Position numbers and translations under genes: made by a program. DNA of 53,789 nt, from assembly GCA_965247635.1 (NCBI GenBank), contig CBDFHJ010000002.1, positions 1 through 53,789 on the forward strand, in the 5' to 3' direction. The notes beneath the pieces are model-generated. The model saw nothing but the letters and a program-made list of their open reading frames with translations, ran no database searches and had not been told where the DNA came from. Every line of letters begins with the position of its first letter. The first letter of the stretch is position 1. This stretch comes from CBDFHJ01 sp965247635 (lineage in GTDB: Bacteria > Chloroflexota > Dehalococcoidia > Lucifugimonadales > Australimonadaceae). Positions 8,157 through 21,000 of the stretch are shown here, one piece after another.

Positions 8157-8489
8157 TACTGCCTCCTTTAGAATCTGGTTGTCCAACGTCAGGTCCGCTA
8201 CCGCACGCCTGAGTCGTCCGTTCTCCGCTTCCATCTCCCGCAACCGCCTCGCCTGGTCTATCCTCAGCCCCCCATACTGCTGGCGCCATCGGTAAAACGT
8301 ATGGTCCGATACCCCGATACCCCTGCATGCCAGGGCCACCGTCTCCCCTTGCGCCAGGGCCACCTCCCCTTCCCGAAGCTTCCCTATTATCTCCTCTACA
8401 CTGCGCTGCTTACTCGCCATTGACTACCCCCTTTCAGCATGTCCAGTTTACGAGTCTATTACTGGACCAGTTTTTGGGGGGGCAGGTCA
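7312..8489 (-). mobile_element. IS3-family (IS407-group) element missing one end
   Basis: On the right, the element ends with TGACCTGCCCCCCCAAAAAC (read on the minus strand from 8489), a typical terminus of this group. On the left, the transposase frame runs straight into the IS66 terminal repeat at 7311 and no matching IS3 end is found on either side of the IS66. Insertion of the IS66 element with loss of the IS3 tail explains this. The target duplication cannot be tested. Confidence 0.78.
8142..8420 (-). CDS. IS3-family OrfA (HTH_Tnp_1)
   Basis: 92 residues with an N-terminal helix-turn-helix (SVEEIIGKLREGE, GVSDHTFYRWRQQYGG) and a C-terminal leucine-zipper-like helix (RLREMEAENGRLRRAVADL) ending LKEAVRGNF. 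This is the IS407-group pattern. The last codons contain the canonical -1 slippery heptamer G GGA AAC (8154-8148 on the minus strand), six bases before the OrfA stop codon. OrfB lies in the -1 frame, so a fused OrfAB transposase is expected. Confidence 0.85.
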   Translation of the reverse strand: MASKQRSVEEIIGKLREGEVALAQGETVALACRGIGVSDHTFYRWRQQYGGLRIDQARRLREMEAENGRLRRAVADLTLDNQILKEAVRGNF

Positions 8490-8958
8490 TCTTCAAGCTC
8501 CAATGACAGACCGGACCAGGCTGCTGAGTGACAACGGTCCGGGATATGTCTCAAGAGCCTTCAGGGACTACCTGGGCATGGTCGGCATCAAGCACATCCT
8601 GGCGGCGCCCTTCCACCCTCAGACTAACGGCAAGCTGGAGCGATACCACCAGACGCTGAAGCGGGACGTAAACCAGGTGCCCTATGAGTTGCCCGCCGAC
8701 CTGGAGGCAGCTACCGCGGCCTTCGTCAGCTACTACAACTACGGTGCCACCACAACGCCCTGGGCAACGTGACACCGTCAGACGTGCTCAAGGGAAGACG
8801 GCAGGAAATCCTCCGACGCAGGTGCAGGAAGGAGGTGCAGGCTCAAACCATCCAACGGCGAAGACTCTACAACAGGACCCTCAGGGAGTTCACCAGACCT
8901 CCATCCGACTCCTGATCTCTCGGGTCTCAAAGTGTCCCACTTTTGCTGGTTGATAACA
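8490..8958 (+). pseudogene. relic of an IS3/IS481-type transposase, 5'-truncated and frameshifted
   Basis: The C-terminal part of an rve transposase: LLSDNGPGYVSRAFRDYLG, APFHPQTNGKLERYHQTLK, then VSYYNY. At about 8745 one base is missing (TACGG where TACCGG is expected). Restoring it continues as HHNALGNVTPSDVLKGRR and ends at the stop at 8915. The 5' half is gone, cut where the IS3 element ends. At 8958 a terminus-like sequence (TGTTATCAACCAGCAAAAGT on the minus strand) marks the old element's end. Confidence 0.72.
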
Positions 8959-9053
8959 CCTCAGGAGGCTCGCCGGTTATGCCGTGATTCTCAACCCGCG
9001 GGGCCGGCGCCCAGACCGCCCTCTGTCGCTTCAGCATCTGGGCGTCCGCCGGT

Positions 9054-12000
9054 CTATATCCGGCCGCGTTTCCGTACAATTATGTATATCACGGCTGCGC
9101 CCGCCACGGCCCCGGCCGCCATAAGGATGATCCACCACAGGCTAATTCCGCCATCGTCGACAGGCACGATTGGCGCCGGCGTCGCGACCGGTTCGGGGAG
9201 TCCCTGGACCGGGTTGCTCAAGACGGCCTGTGCCTGCTTGCCAGAACCTTCGCCGTCAGCGTAAGACGCCGTGACCCGCAGGTACTTGTCCGCGTCCAGG
9301 TCAACGGGCGTATAGGTGGAGGAAGACGCGCCGGCCGTATCTTGCCAGTTCGCGCGGTCTGAGGACGCGGCCCACTGCCAGGAGATGTCAGACAGCGAGC
9401 CGTCGGGATCGCTCAGGGAGGCGGCCAGCGCGGCCCCGACCTTTGGTCGTTCTGAGGACACCGACACCGTCCCAGCCTCATCGACGTTGCTGACGTCGAT
9501 GCTCACTTCAATGCGGTCGTCGATCGTGGAGTCGTCGTTGCCGTAGGCGTCCCTGCCGTCGTGGACGGAGACGATGACCGTGTGCCTCGCAGGCCCGGAT
9601 TCGTAGTCGAGCATGGTCCCGGAGCCAACGGTGATCTGACCGCTGGAACCGTCGATTACGAAGGTCGACGCGTCGGTCCCTGACAACGAGTAGGTCAGGA
9701 TATCGCCGTCCGGGTCTATCGCGGTGAGAGCGCTGCCCACGAGGGCGCCCGGCGGTGTGTTCTCTTCAACGGTCAGCGTGACGTCGCCTGCGAAAGATGG
9801 ATCTCCCTGGGCGGTACGCTGTGGGGAGACCGCATGGGCGGACTTGCCAGAGTCGTGTCCGTCCGTATAGGCGGTCGATGCACGTAGATAGCCGCCGACG
9901 TCATCTGCGACTGGAGTGTACGTGGCGGACTCGGCCCCGGTGATGTCAGTCCAATTGGAACCGTCTGAAGACCTGGCCCACTGCCAGGAGACGTCGGAAA
10001 CCAAGCCGTCGGGATCGCTCAGGAAGGCGGCCAGCGCGGTCCCGGCCTGCGGTTGTTCCGGGGACACCGACACCGTCCCGGCCTCATCGACGTCGTTGAC
10101 ATAGATGTTGACTTCAACGCTGTCGTCGATCGCGGTGTCGTCGTTGCCGTAGGCGTCTCTGCCATCGTGGACAGAGACGATGAACGTGTACCTCGCAGGC
10201 CCGGATTCGTAGTCGAACACGGTACCGGAGCCAACGGTGATCTGACCGTTGGCTCCGTCTATGACAAAAGACGCAGCGCCGGTCCCTGACAACGAGTAGG
10301 TCAGGACATCGCCGTCCGGATCTGTAGCAGTGAGAGGGCTGACCACGAAGGCGCCTGGCGCCATGTTCTCATCGACAGTGAGTGTGACGTCGCCTGCGAA
10401 GAATGGAGCTCTCTGGGCAGTCTGCCGCGGGGAGACCGCTTGGGCGGACTTGCCAGAGCCGTACCAGTCCGTATAGGAGACCGATGCACGCAGATAGCTG
10501 CCCACGTCGTTTGCGACCGGGGTGTACGTTGCGGAGTCGGCCCCGGTGATATCACTCCAGTTGGAACCGTCTGAAGACCTGGCCCACTGCCAGGAGATGT
10601 CGGAAACCGAGCCATCGGGATCGCTCAGGGAGACGACCAGCACAGTCTCGACTTCTGGTTGTTCCAGGGACACGGCCACTGTCCCGGCCTCGTCTACGTC
10701 CGTGACGTCGATGTTCACTTCAATTTGGTCGTCGATCGTGGAGTCGTCGTTGCCGTAGGCGTCCCTGCCGTCGTGGACTGAGACGATGACCGTGTACCTC
10801 GCGGGCCCGGATTCGTAGTCGAGCATGGTCCCAGAGCCGACGGTGATCTGACCGGTGGAACCGTCTATGACGAAGAACGACGCGTCGGTCTCGGACAACG
10901 AGTAGGTCAGGATATCGCCGTCCGGATCTGTAGCAGTGATGGCCTCTCCCACGAGGGTGCCCGGCGGTGTGTTCTCTTCAACAGTAAGCGTGACGTCGCC
11001 TGCGAAGAATGGAGCTCTCTGGGCAGTCTGCCGCGGGGAGACCGCTTGGGCGGACTTGCCAGAGCCGTAGACGTCTGTATAGGAGACCGTTGCCCGGAGG
11101 TAGATGCCCACGTCGTCTGCGACCGGGGTGTAGGAATCCGAGTCGGCCCCGGAGATGTCGCTCCAATCGGAACCGTCTGAAGACCTGGCCCACTGCCAGG
11201 AGATGTTGGAAACCGAGCCATCGGGATCGCTCAGGGAGACGACCAGCGCGGTCCCTACTTCTGGTTGTTCCAGGGACACGGCCACTATCCCGGCCTCATC
11301 TACGTTGGTTATCGTGATGGTCACATCAGCGTCGTCGCTGGCGTTGCGGTCGTCGCTGACCCGGACTGTCACCTCGTAGACGGACTGGGTCTCATAGTCC
11401 AGCGGGTCCTTCACAATCAACTGGCCGGTGTTGCTGTCAATGTCGAAAGAAGACGCGTGGATCCCCGACAGCGAGTACGAGAGCCTATCCCCGTTCTGAT
11501 CTCTTGCAGTCAGGGCGCTGCCCACGGGCGTGCCCGGCGGCGTGTTCTCATCGACGGTGAATGTGGCGCTGTCACCGCCAATAATGAAGTAAGGGGATCG
11601 GTTGGGCAGTCGAGGAGTGGCGTTCGATGAGGCTGACCAATCGCCTGTGCCATAATAGTTCACCGCGCGAATCTGGAAAGTGTACGCCACGCGGTTGGTC
11701 AGTTTTCTCACTGTGTGGGACGTCGTCGCCTTGTCGCTTCCGGGTATGGGTATAGCAGGCCCGAAGGCGCCGTTACCGCGGGCTTGGCGGTACTCGTACC
11801 GGGTGATGCTGGAGTCGATGAGGTCCTTCCAGGTGAGCTGGACCCTGGCGTTCCGAGCGGTTGCGCTGAAGTTGGTCGGCGCATCTGGCGCGGGCATGGG
11901 TGTGGCCCGATCGATGTTCGACGGCAGGCCTTCTCCATAGAAGTCGACGGCGCGGACTTGGAAGGCGTGCTTCACACCGTTGGTCAGGCCTCCCACGGTG

Positions 12001-15000
12001 GCGGACGTGGTATCTGCTCCGCTGGCCAAAAAGTCCCACTTCGGGATGTCCGACACGTAGACCGAACCGAAGCCATCGTTGCCCTCGGGTGCCCCGACTA
12101 CGATGCTCTGGCCGTCCAGGGCGACGGAGTTTCCGAACTCGTCGGACTTCTCTACGGCCCCTTCTTCGGTGGGTAGGGTGAGCTTGCCCGACTCCGTTCT
12201 GTGGTCTTCGTTCGGATCGTTGGCCCAGACGGCGCCGTCCGTCTTGGTGAAGACGTAAGCCGCACCGGAACGAAGATCTTCGCCGCATTCGTCGCATTCG
12301 TTGATGTTGGCGGTGTACGCCCCGACCACGATGGAGCCGCCCCGCACCGCAACGGAGTTTCCGAAATGATCTCCCAGTTCGCGGTCGGAAGCGGCGAGCT
12401 TGGCCGTCTCAGTGTTGTCGGCCCAGCCGCCGTCGCCGGTGGGCTCGGTAAAGACGTAAGCTGAACCCCTTTCTCCGTCGCCTTGTTGGGCCCCGACCAC
12501 GATGGTTTCACCGTCCACCGCAACGGAGTTCCCGAACCCATCGCCTGCGTGGCCATTGAAAGCGGTGAGCTTGGCCGTCTCTACCCTGTGGGTTTCCCCT
12601 GATTCCGGATCGTTGCCCCACACACGGGTCATCGAATTCCTGGTGAAGACATAGGCCACACCCGTATTGGCGTTGTATCCCGGCGCCCCAATCACGATGG
12701 TTTCACCGTCCACCGCAACGGAGTGACCGAAATAGTTGAATGTGCCGCCGTCGGATGCGGTGAGCTTGGCCGTCTCTACCCTGTGGGTTTCCCCTGGTTC
12801 CGGATCGTTGCCCCACACACGGGTCATCGAATTCCTGGTGAAGACATAGGCCGCGCCCGCCTTTCCGTTGTGCCAGCGTGCCCCGACCACGATGGTTTCA
12901 CCGTCCACCGCAACGGAGTACCCGAACCAGTCATTCTCCGCGCCGTCGTTGGCAATGAGCTTGACTGGCTCGCTCCACACACCGGTAAGCGGGTCCCTGA
13001 TGAAAACATAGGCCGCACCGGCATCGGCGTTATCGTTGGTGTCGTGCTGGTACGCGCCGATTACGGCGACGTTGCCCTCCACTGCTACGGAGTACCCGAA
13101 CCAGTCGTTCTCCGCGCCATCGGAGCCGGCAGTGAGCTCGATTGGGCCGCTCCACACACCGTCAACCTCGGTGAAGACGTAGGCCGCACCGGCGTTGGAT
13201 TTGCTGCCTACGTTGTGCTTGGGCGCACCAACCACGGCGGTGCCACCAACCACGACGGCGGCATCGTCCACTGCTACCGATGCCCCGAACGCTCCGTTCC
13301 TCTCGCCGTCGGAGCCGGCGGTGAACTTGGTCTGCTCGGGAGGCCGCAGCACCTGGTATCCGGTTAGGGACGAATCGCGCGGGTCATCCCAACTGAGTGT
13401 TACCTGGAAATCTCCTGGCTGAGCGGACAGACCATCGGTCTTGCCCGGTTTCGCACTCTTGGGCGTGGCCGCGACGGTTTCGTTAGACGGACGATTGGCG
13501 GCGGCGTTCACCGAACGCACCCGGAAGGCATACTCCTGGTCGTTGGTCAGATTGAGCACCCGGTAGAAGTAATCCTCGCCGTTGTCGGTCAATTCTGTTG
13601 AGACGAAGTCCGTCCACTCCGCGTCTGAGATGTCCATCGCGTAGGCAAAACCGGGATCAATTTCGTCCTGAGGCGCGCCTGCCAGGAGGGTACCGTCGTC
13701 TACTGCGACGGAGTATCCGAGCCGGTCATTCTGGTCGGGACCGGGGCCGGCGAGATTGAGCGTCTGGCTCCACACCCCTAACTTCCGGGCAAACACGTAA
13801 GTCGAACCGGTGTCACTAGCGGCGTTGTCGCGGTCGTCCAGGTACGCCCCGACGACGGCGGTATTGCCGTCCACCGCAACGGAGTTCCCGAACCCATCGT
13901 CTGCGTGGCCATTGGAAGCGGTGAGCTTGAGCGGCTGGCCCCACTTGCCGGAGTTCGAATCCCTCGTGAAGACGTAGGCCGCACCAGCATTGGCGTTGGC
14001 ACCGACGTCGTGCAGGTGCGCTCCAACCACGACGGCATCAACGTCGATGGCCACCGAGACCCCGAATTCGTCGTTCGCCGCGCCGTCGGGGGCGGTGAAT
14101 TTGGCCCCCTCAGTGTTGTCGGTCCAGCCGCCGGTGGCAGGCTTGGTGAAGACGTACGCCGCACCGGGCCCCACCTCGACGTTTGCACCGTTCTCCTCGT
14201 ACTGGGGCTGGTGCGCCCCAACCACCACGGTATCATCGTCCAACGACACGGAAATCCCGAACTTGTCGTTCGCCGTGCCATCGGAAGCAGTGAGCTTGGC
14301 GGTCTCGGTGGCGTCGGCCCAGCCGCCGCTCCCGGGCTTGGTGAAGACGTAGGCTGCACCCTCATCGTCATCGGTGTCGCCGTCGCCGTCAGTGTGGTCG
14401 TCCAGGTGCGCTCCTACGACCACTGTTTCGCCGTGCACAGCCACGGAGATTCCGAACTCGTCGCTCTCCGCGGCGCCGAAAGCGGTGAGCTTGGCCGTCT
14501 CGGTGGCGTCGGCCCAGCCGCCGCTCTCGGGCTTGGTGAAGACGTAGGCGGCGCCGGAGTCAGCGACGTCGTCGGTGATGACTTGGTCGTCGTCATTGGC
14601 GTTTTCCAGGTGCGCCCCCACCACGATGGTGTCGCCGTCCACAGCGACCGAATACCCGAACTCGTCGGTCGCCGCGCCGTCGGAAGCGGTGAGCTTGGCT
14701 ACCTGGCTCCACACGCCGTCGTCGTCGTCGGCGGCCTCGGTGAAGACGAAGACGTAGGCCGCGCCGGCGTTGCTGTTGCTCCCCGGGGCCCCAACCACCG
14801 CGGTGTTGCCATCTATCGCTACCGAATACCCGAACTCGTCGTCGTCAGCACCGTCGTCGGCGGTCAGCTTGCTCTGGGGAAGGTGCAATAGCTGGTGCTT
14901 GTCTATCGGCCGATCCGTGGTTTCGACCGTCACATTCCAGTGGAACGTCGCCTGGGTGTCGCCGCTGGTAGTGCCGAGCCCGGTGGGCATATTTGGCACA

Positions 15001-18000
15001 TCGATGATCGTCACGTCGCGGAAGGAGGAAGAGAAGCCCGAGAGCATGCCGCTGTTGACGGCCCGGACGGCAAACGTATACATCGTGTCCACCATCAGAC
15101 CGGAGACGATGTGCGAGACCGTGCCGGAATCGCTCCCGGAGATGTCGCTCCAATTGGAACCGCCGTCAGCCGTGTACTGATAGCCGGTGACCGTCAGGCG
15201 GGCCCCGGCCGTGTCCCACGTTAACTCCACCTGGCCGACCCCGGTCTGCTCGGCATTGAAGTTTGTCGGCCGGGCGGGGCGGGAGCCGGACGCTGACGGG
15301 GTCGCGTCCTCCTCGTTGGTCGTGTCGCTTCCGATGGTCACGTTCACGGCCCGGACCCGGAAAGTGTATGTGGTGTCGTTGGTCAGACCGGTCACAATGT
15401 GGGACCTGGTCACCGCTGTGCTTCCGATGATGTCGGTCCAATCGTCGCCGAAGTCGCCTCCGGTCTTTTGCTGGTATTGGAACCCCGTAGTCGACGTTTG
15501 ACTCCCCGAGTAACGCCAACTCAGCTGCACCTGCTCGTCGCCAGCAACGGCAGTGAGCGCGGTGGGTCTGTCCGCCGGCGCTGCAGCTATTGTTACCGAC
15601 CAAGGGTCGGAAGAAACGCCTTCTCCGGCGCTGTTGATGGCGCGGACCGCGAAGGTGTACGTGGTGTCCACCACGAGATCGGAGACGGTGTAGGAGGCGG
15701 TGGTGGAATGGCTCCCAGTGGCGTCTTTCCAAATTTCGTTTTCGCCGGCGTTGTCCGTGTACTCAAACGTGACGATGGTCAGCGGATCGGTGCTCGGCTC
15801 CCACTCCAAACGCACCTCGCGTGCACCAACCTGCACGGCGGAGAAGTTCCTGGGTTTCGCGGGAGCCGAGGCCGCGCTCGCCGGTTCCGCGGACACCTGA
15901 TTAGACGGGCCGCTTGCGCCGCCGTCGTTCACCGCGCGGACCGCGAAAGTATGCTCCGCGTCGTTGGTCAGGCCGGTCGCAAAGTGGGACCTGGTCTCTC
16001 CCGTGCTTCCGTCGATGTCGGCCCACACCCGGATGTCATAAAGGTAGGCGGCTCCCGCGTCGTTGCTACTGTGCCAGTCCGCCCCCACCAGAATCGTGTC
16101 CTCGTCTATCGCTACGGACCATCCGAATTTGTCGTCGTCACTGTCGCCAGGTCCAGGAAGCTTGGCAGCCTCAGAACTGTCTACCCACTCTGCCTTGGGC
16201 TTGGTGAACACGTAGGACGAACCCTCTATATCGGTGCCTCCTCCGATATTGTCCTTATGCGCGCCAACCACTACGGTGTCGCCGTCCACCGAGACCGAAC
16301 GCCCGAACTCGTCGCCGCCGCTGCGGTCGGAGGCGGTGAGTTGGGCCGTCTCAGTCCCTGGGCTGTTGGCCCAACCGGTATCGGGCTTGGTGAACACGTA
16401 GGCCGAACCCGTATCGCCGTCGTCCCCGTAGGCCCCGACCACGATGGTGCCACCGTCGATTGCTACTGAACGCCCGAATCTGTCCCCTCCGTCGCTTCCA
16501 CTGCCGAAGTAGGCGGTGAGCTTGGCCACCTCAGTACCTGAGCTGTTCGCCCAGCCGGTGGCTGGCTTGATGAACACGAAAGCCGAACCCGTACCACTAT
16601 CGTCTCCGCTCGCCCCAACCACGATCGTGTCACCGTCGATTGCTACCGACCTGCCGAAATTGTCGGAACCGCTACTCCCGCTGAGCTTGAGGGTCTCCGT
16701 TGTGTGGTCGAATTCAGCATCTGCATCGTCCGAATCCGTATCGTTGGCCCAGCCGCCGGAGGGCTCGTCAAAGACGTAGGCCGAGCCGGAACTGTCGCCA
16801 TTGTCGTCGTCCAGGTACGCCCCGACCACAATGGTGTTACCGACCACCTCTACCGAATTCCCGAACTCGTCGGCCGCCGCGCCGTCGGAGGCTAGGAACC
16901 TGGCCGTTTCCGTGGCGTGGTCTTCACCTACATCGTTGGCCCAGCCGCCGGAGGGCTCGCTGAATACGTATACCGCACCTTTACTGCTTGAGTGGTCGGG
17001 AGCGCCAACCACTATCGTGTCGCCATTCGAAGTGTCTTCATGCACCGCCACAGATAATCCGAATCTATACTGTGTACCCGGATCGCTGGCTCTGAGCCTG
17101 GCCACCGGGCTCGGGCTCCATTTACCGGTCCCTTGGTCCCTGGTGAACACGAAGGCCGCGCCGGAATTATCGGGGCTGTCCTCCCCGGGCATGCCGACAA
17201 CGGCGGTGTCGCCGTCTATCGCTACGGCATACCCAAACTCATCGTTCGCCGTCCGGGTGTCGGCGGTCAGCGTGGGGTGCTCGGCATGCTGCCATAGCTG
17301 GTAATTGATGATGGGCGGCGAGCCCCCGGCGGGATCGTCCCAGCTCAGCTCCACCTGGCTGTCGCCGGCCACAGCGGACAGCACAGTCGGCACCGCTGGC
17401 TTCGGCTTTAACGGCATGGCCTTGAGGGGGTCCGAGGGCGGGCCGGCGCCGGCCCCTTCCACCTTGTCTACCGCGCGGACCTGAAGGCTGTACTCGACCC
17501 GGTTGGTCAGACCGGTGACGGTGTGGGACGTGGTCGTCGCGTCGCTATTGGCAATGTCGGCCCACTGCGGGACCGTCCACAGGTAGACGGCGCCTGAATC
17601 GGGGCCGCTGATGCTGGACTGGTAGGCCCCAGCCAGGACGGTGCCGCCGGCCACCGCAACGGAATACCCTAACCAGTCGCCCTTTCCGCGGGAGGGGCCG
17701 GTGAGCTTCGTCTTCTGGCTCCACCCGTTGGAATCCTGGGTGAAGACGTAGGCCGAACCGGCACTGCCGATGGTGTTGCCGTCGTCGTCAGTGTGGTCGT
17801 CTAGGTATGCCCCAACCACGATGGTGTCCTCGTCATCGTCCACGGCCACGGAAATGCCGAACTCGTCTCCTCTCGTAGCGTCGGAGGCGATGAGCTTCGG
17901 GGTCTCAGTGCCGTCGGCCCAAGGACCGCCGGTAGGCTTGATAAAGACGTAGGCCGCACCGGCGTTAGCCTTCTCAGTGCCGCCGCCGACATCGTACTTG

Positions 18001-21000
18001 TGCGCACCAACCACGACGGTTTCGCCGTGCACAGCCACGGAGATTCCGAACTCGTCGTTGGCCGCACCGTTATCGGCGGTGAGCTTGGCGGTCTCGGTGG
18101 CGTCGGCCCAGCCACCGCTCTCGGGCTTGGTGAAGACGTAACCCGCACCTTCGTTGTTGTCTTGGTCATCGGCGTCGTTTTGGTGCGCTCCTACGACCAC
18201 TGTTTCGCCGTGCACAGCCACGGAGATTCCGAACTCGTCGTTGGCCGCGGCGTCGGAAGCAGTGAGCTTGGCGGTCTCGGTGGCGTCGGCCCAGCCGCCG
18301 CTCTCGGGCTTGGTGAAGACGTAGGCGGCGCCTTTGTTGCTGTCGTTTTGGTGCGCTCCCACGACGATGGTGTCGCCGTCGACCGCCACGGCAATGCCGA
18401 ACTCGTCGTTCGCGGCGGCGTCGGAAGCGGTGAGCTTGGCCTTCTGTTCCCAATTACTGTTACTCGAATTCCAGGTGAAGACGTAGGCGGCGCCTTTGTT
18501 GCTGTCGTTTTGGTGCGCTCCCACGACGATGGTGTCGCCGTCGACCGCCACGGCAATGCCGAACTCGTCGTTCGCGGCGGCGTCGGAAGCGGTGAGCTTG
18601 GCCGACCAGCTCCACGGAGCGGCAGACGAGCTCCTGGTGAAGACGTGGGCCGAACCGGAATTGTCGTTGGTGGCGTCGTCGTCCTGGTAGGCCCCGACAA
18701 CGGCGGTGTCGCCGTCTGCCGCCACGGAGATTCCGAACCCGTCGCCCCGAACCACCGGGTCGTCGGTGGACGCGGTAGTCAGCTTGCCGCCCTGAATAAT
18801 CTGGAGCAGTTGGTACTTGTCTATGGTCAAATCTTCGGGGTCAACCCAACTCAGGTCCACCACGGCATCGCCCGCATCCGCGGCGAAACCCGTGGGCCGG
18901 TTCGGTATCGCAAACGTGGGCGTACCACCGACGCGAGCCGAGGCCGAACCCCCGCCTGCGGCGTTGACGCCCCGCACCTGAAAGGTGTGCTCCACGTTGT
19001 TGGTCAGACCGGTGACGATGTGAGAGGTGGTCGTCGCGGCGCTATCGAGGATGTCGGTCCAACCCGGAATGCGCAAAAAGTAGACCGCACCGGTATTGGC
19101 CTCGTTCCTGTCATCCGAATACGCACCAACCACGATGGCGTCGCCGCTGACCCCGACGGAATACCCATAGCGGTCACCCGCCTCGCCGGCGGAGGCGGTG
19201 AGCTTGTCCCTCTGGCGCCACCCACCGGCGGAGTCCCGGGTGAAGACGTAGGCCGAGCCAGATAGATCGCCGTTGTCGTCGTCCTGGTGCGCCCCCACCA
19301 CGATGGTGTCGCCGTTCACGGCCACGGAGATTCCGAACTCGTCGTTCGCCGCGCCATCATCGGCAGTGAGCTTGGCTACATGCTTCCACACGCCGGAGAC
19401 CTCGGTGAATAGGTAAGCCGCACCGCTGCTGGTGTCGTTCTGACGCGCCCCAACCACCACAGTGTCGCCGTTTACCGCGACGGAGATTCCGAACTCGTCG
19501 TTCGCCGCGCCGTCCACGGCGATGAGCTTGGCCTTCTGGCTCCACACGCCGGAGACCTTGGTAAAGACGTAGGCCGAACCGGCATTGCCGATGGTGTTAC
19601 CGTCGTCGGTGTGGTCGTCGTGGTACGCCCCGATCACGGCGGTGTCGCCGTCTAACGCGACGGAGATTCCGAACTCGTCGTTCGCCGCGGCGTCCGAGGC
19701 GATGAACTTGGCCGTCTCGTTGCTGTCGGCCCAGCCGGTGTACGGCTTGGTGAAGACGTAGGCTGCGCCTTTGCCGCTTTCGTATTGGTGAGCTCCTACC
19801 AGGACGGTGTTGCCGTCGACAGCGACGGAGATTCCGAACTCGTCGCTCGCCGCCGCGCCGAAGGCAGTGAGCTTGGCCGTCTGAGTCATGTCGGCCCAGC
19901 CGGTGAAAGGCTTGGTGAAGACATAGGCCGCCCCTTCGTCGTCATCGGTGTCGCCGTCGCCGTCAGTGTGGTCGTCAAGGTGTGCTCCTACGACCACTGT
20001 TTCGCCGCTCACAGCCACGGAATACCCGAACTCGTCGGATGTGTCCCCGTCGGAAGCGGTGAGCTTGGCTACCTGGCTCCACACGCCGGAGACCTTGGTA
20101 AAGACGTAGGCCGAACCGGCATTGCCGCCGGCGTCAGTGTGGTCGTCTTGATACGCCCCGATCACCGCGGTATCGCCGTCCACCGCCACCGAATATCCGA
20201 ATTCGTCGCCCCGGAGGCCGTCGGAGGCGTTCAGCTTGCTCGTGTCGATCTGTATGAGCTGGTACTTGGCTATGGTCGAATCACCAGGATCGTCCCAACT
20301 CAGCTTCACTTGCTCGTCGCCCACGTCCGCGGTTAATTCGCTGGGTGCCGCGGCCTGGGCTTCTAGAGTTACGGACTCGACCTCCGAGGCGTTTTGACCG
20401 CCACCGTTGACGGCGCCGACGGTGAAGGAGTATTCGATCCTGGCGATCAGCCCGGTGACCGTGTGGGAGGCGGTGCTGGAATCGCTTCCTTCGATGTTGA
20501 TCCAATTACCGAAGCCGCTACCATCGTTCTGTTTGTACTGATAACGCCTGACGGTCAACGGTTCAGTGCTCGCGGTCCACGCCAAGAGCACCTGGCCGAC
20601 GCCGGTCTGGGTGACGTTGAGGTCTGCGGGTTGGGAGGGGCCGAACGTCGCCGCCTCCGGCTTCGCGTCCGCTTCAGACGCGTCGCCTGCTCCCGCCGCG
20701 TTCACCGCGCGGACCCGGAAGGTGTGCTTGACGTTGTTGCGCAGAGCCCTGGCGATGTGAGAGATGGTCCCCGCTCCGCTGCCGGGAATGTCGGCCCACT
20801 CCGCACCGGTGCCGAACACGTAGGCCGAACCCTTATCGCTGTCGTCCCCGACCGCCCCAACCAACACGGTGTCGCCGTCGACCGCCACAGAGTTGCCGAA
20901 GCGATCGTCCCCACGGCGATCGTAGGCCGTGAGCGTGGCCGTACCTTCCGTATCGGTCCAGCGGCCTTGAGGCTCGGTGAAGACGTACGCGGAACCGCGG

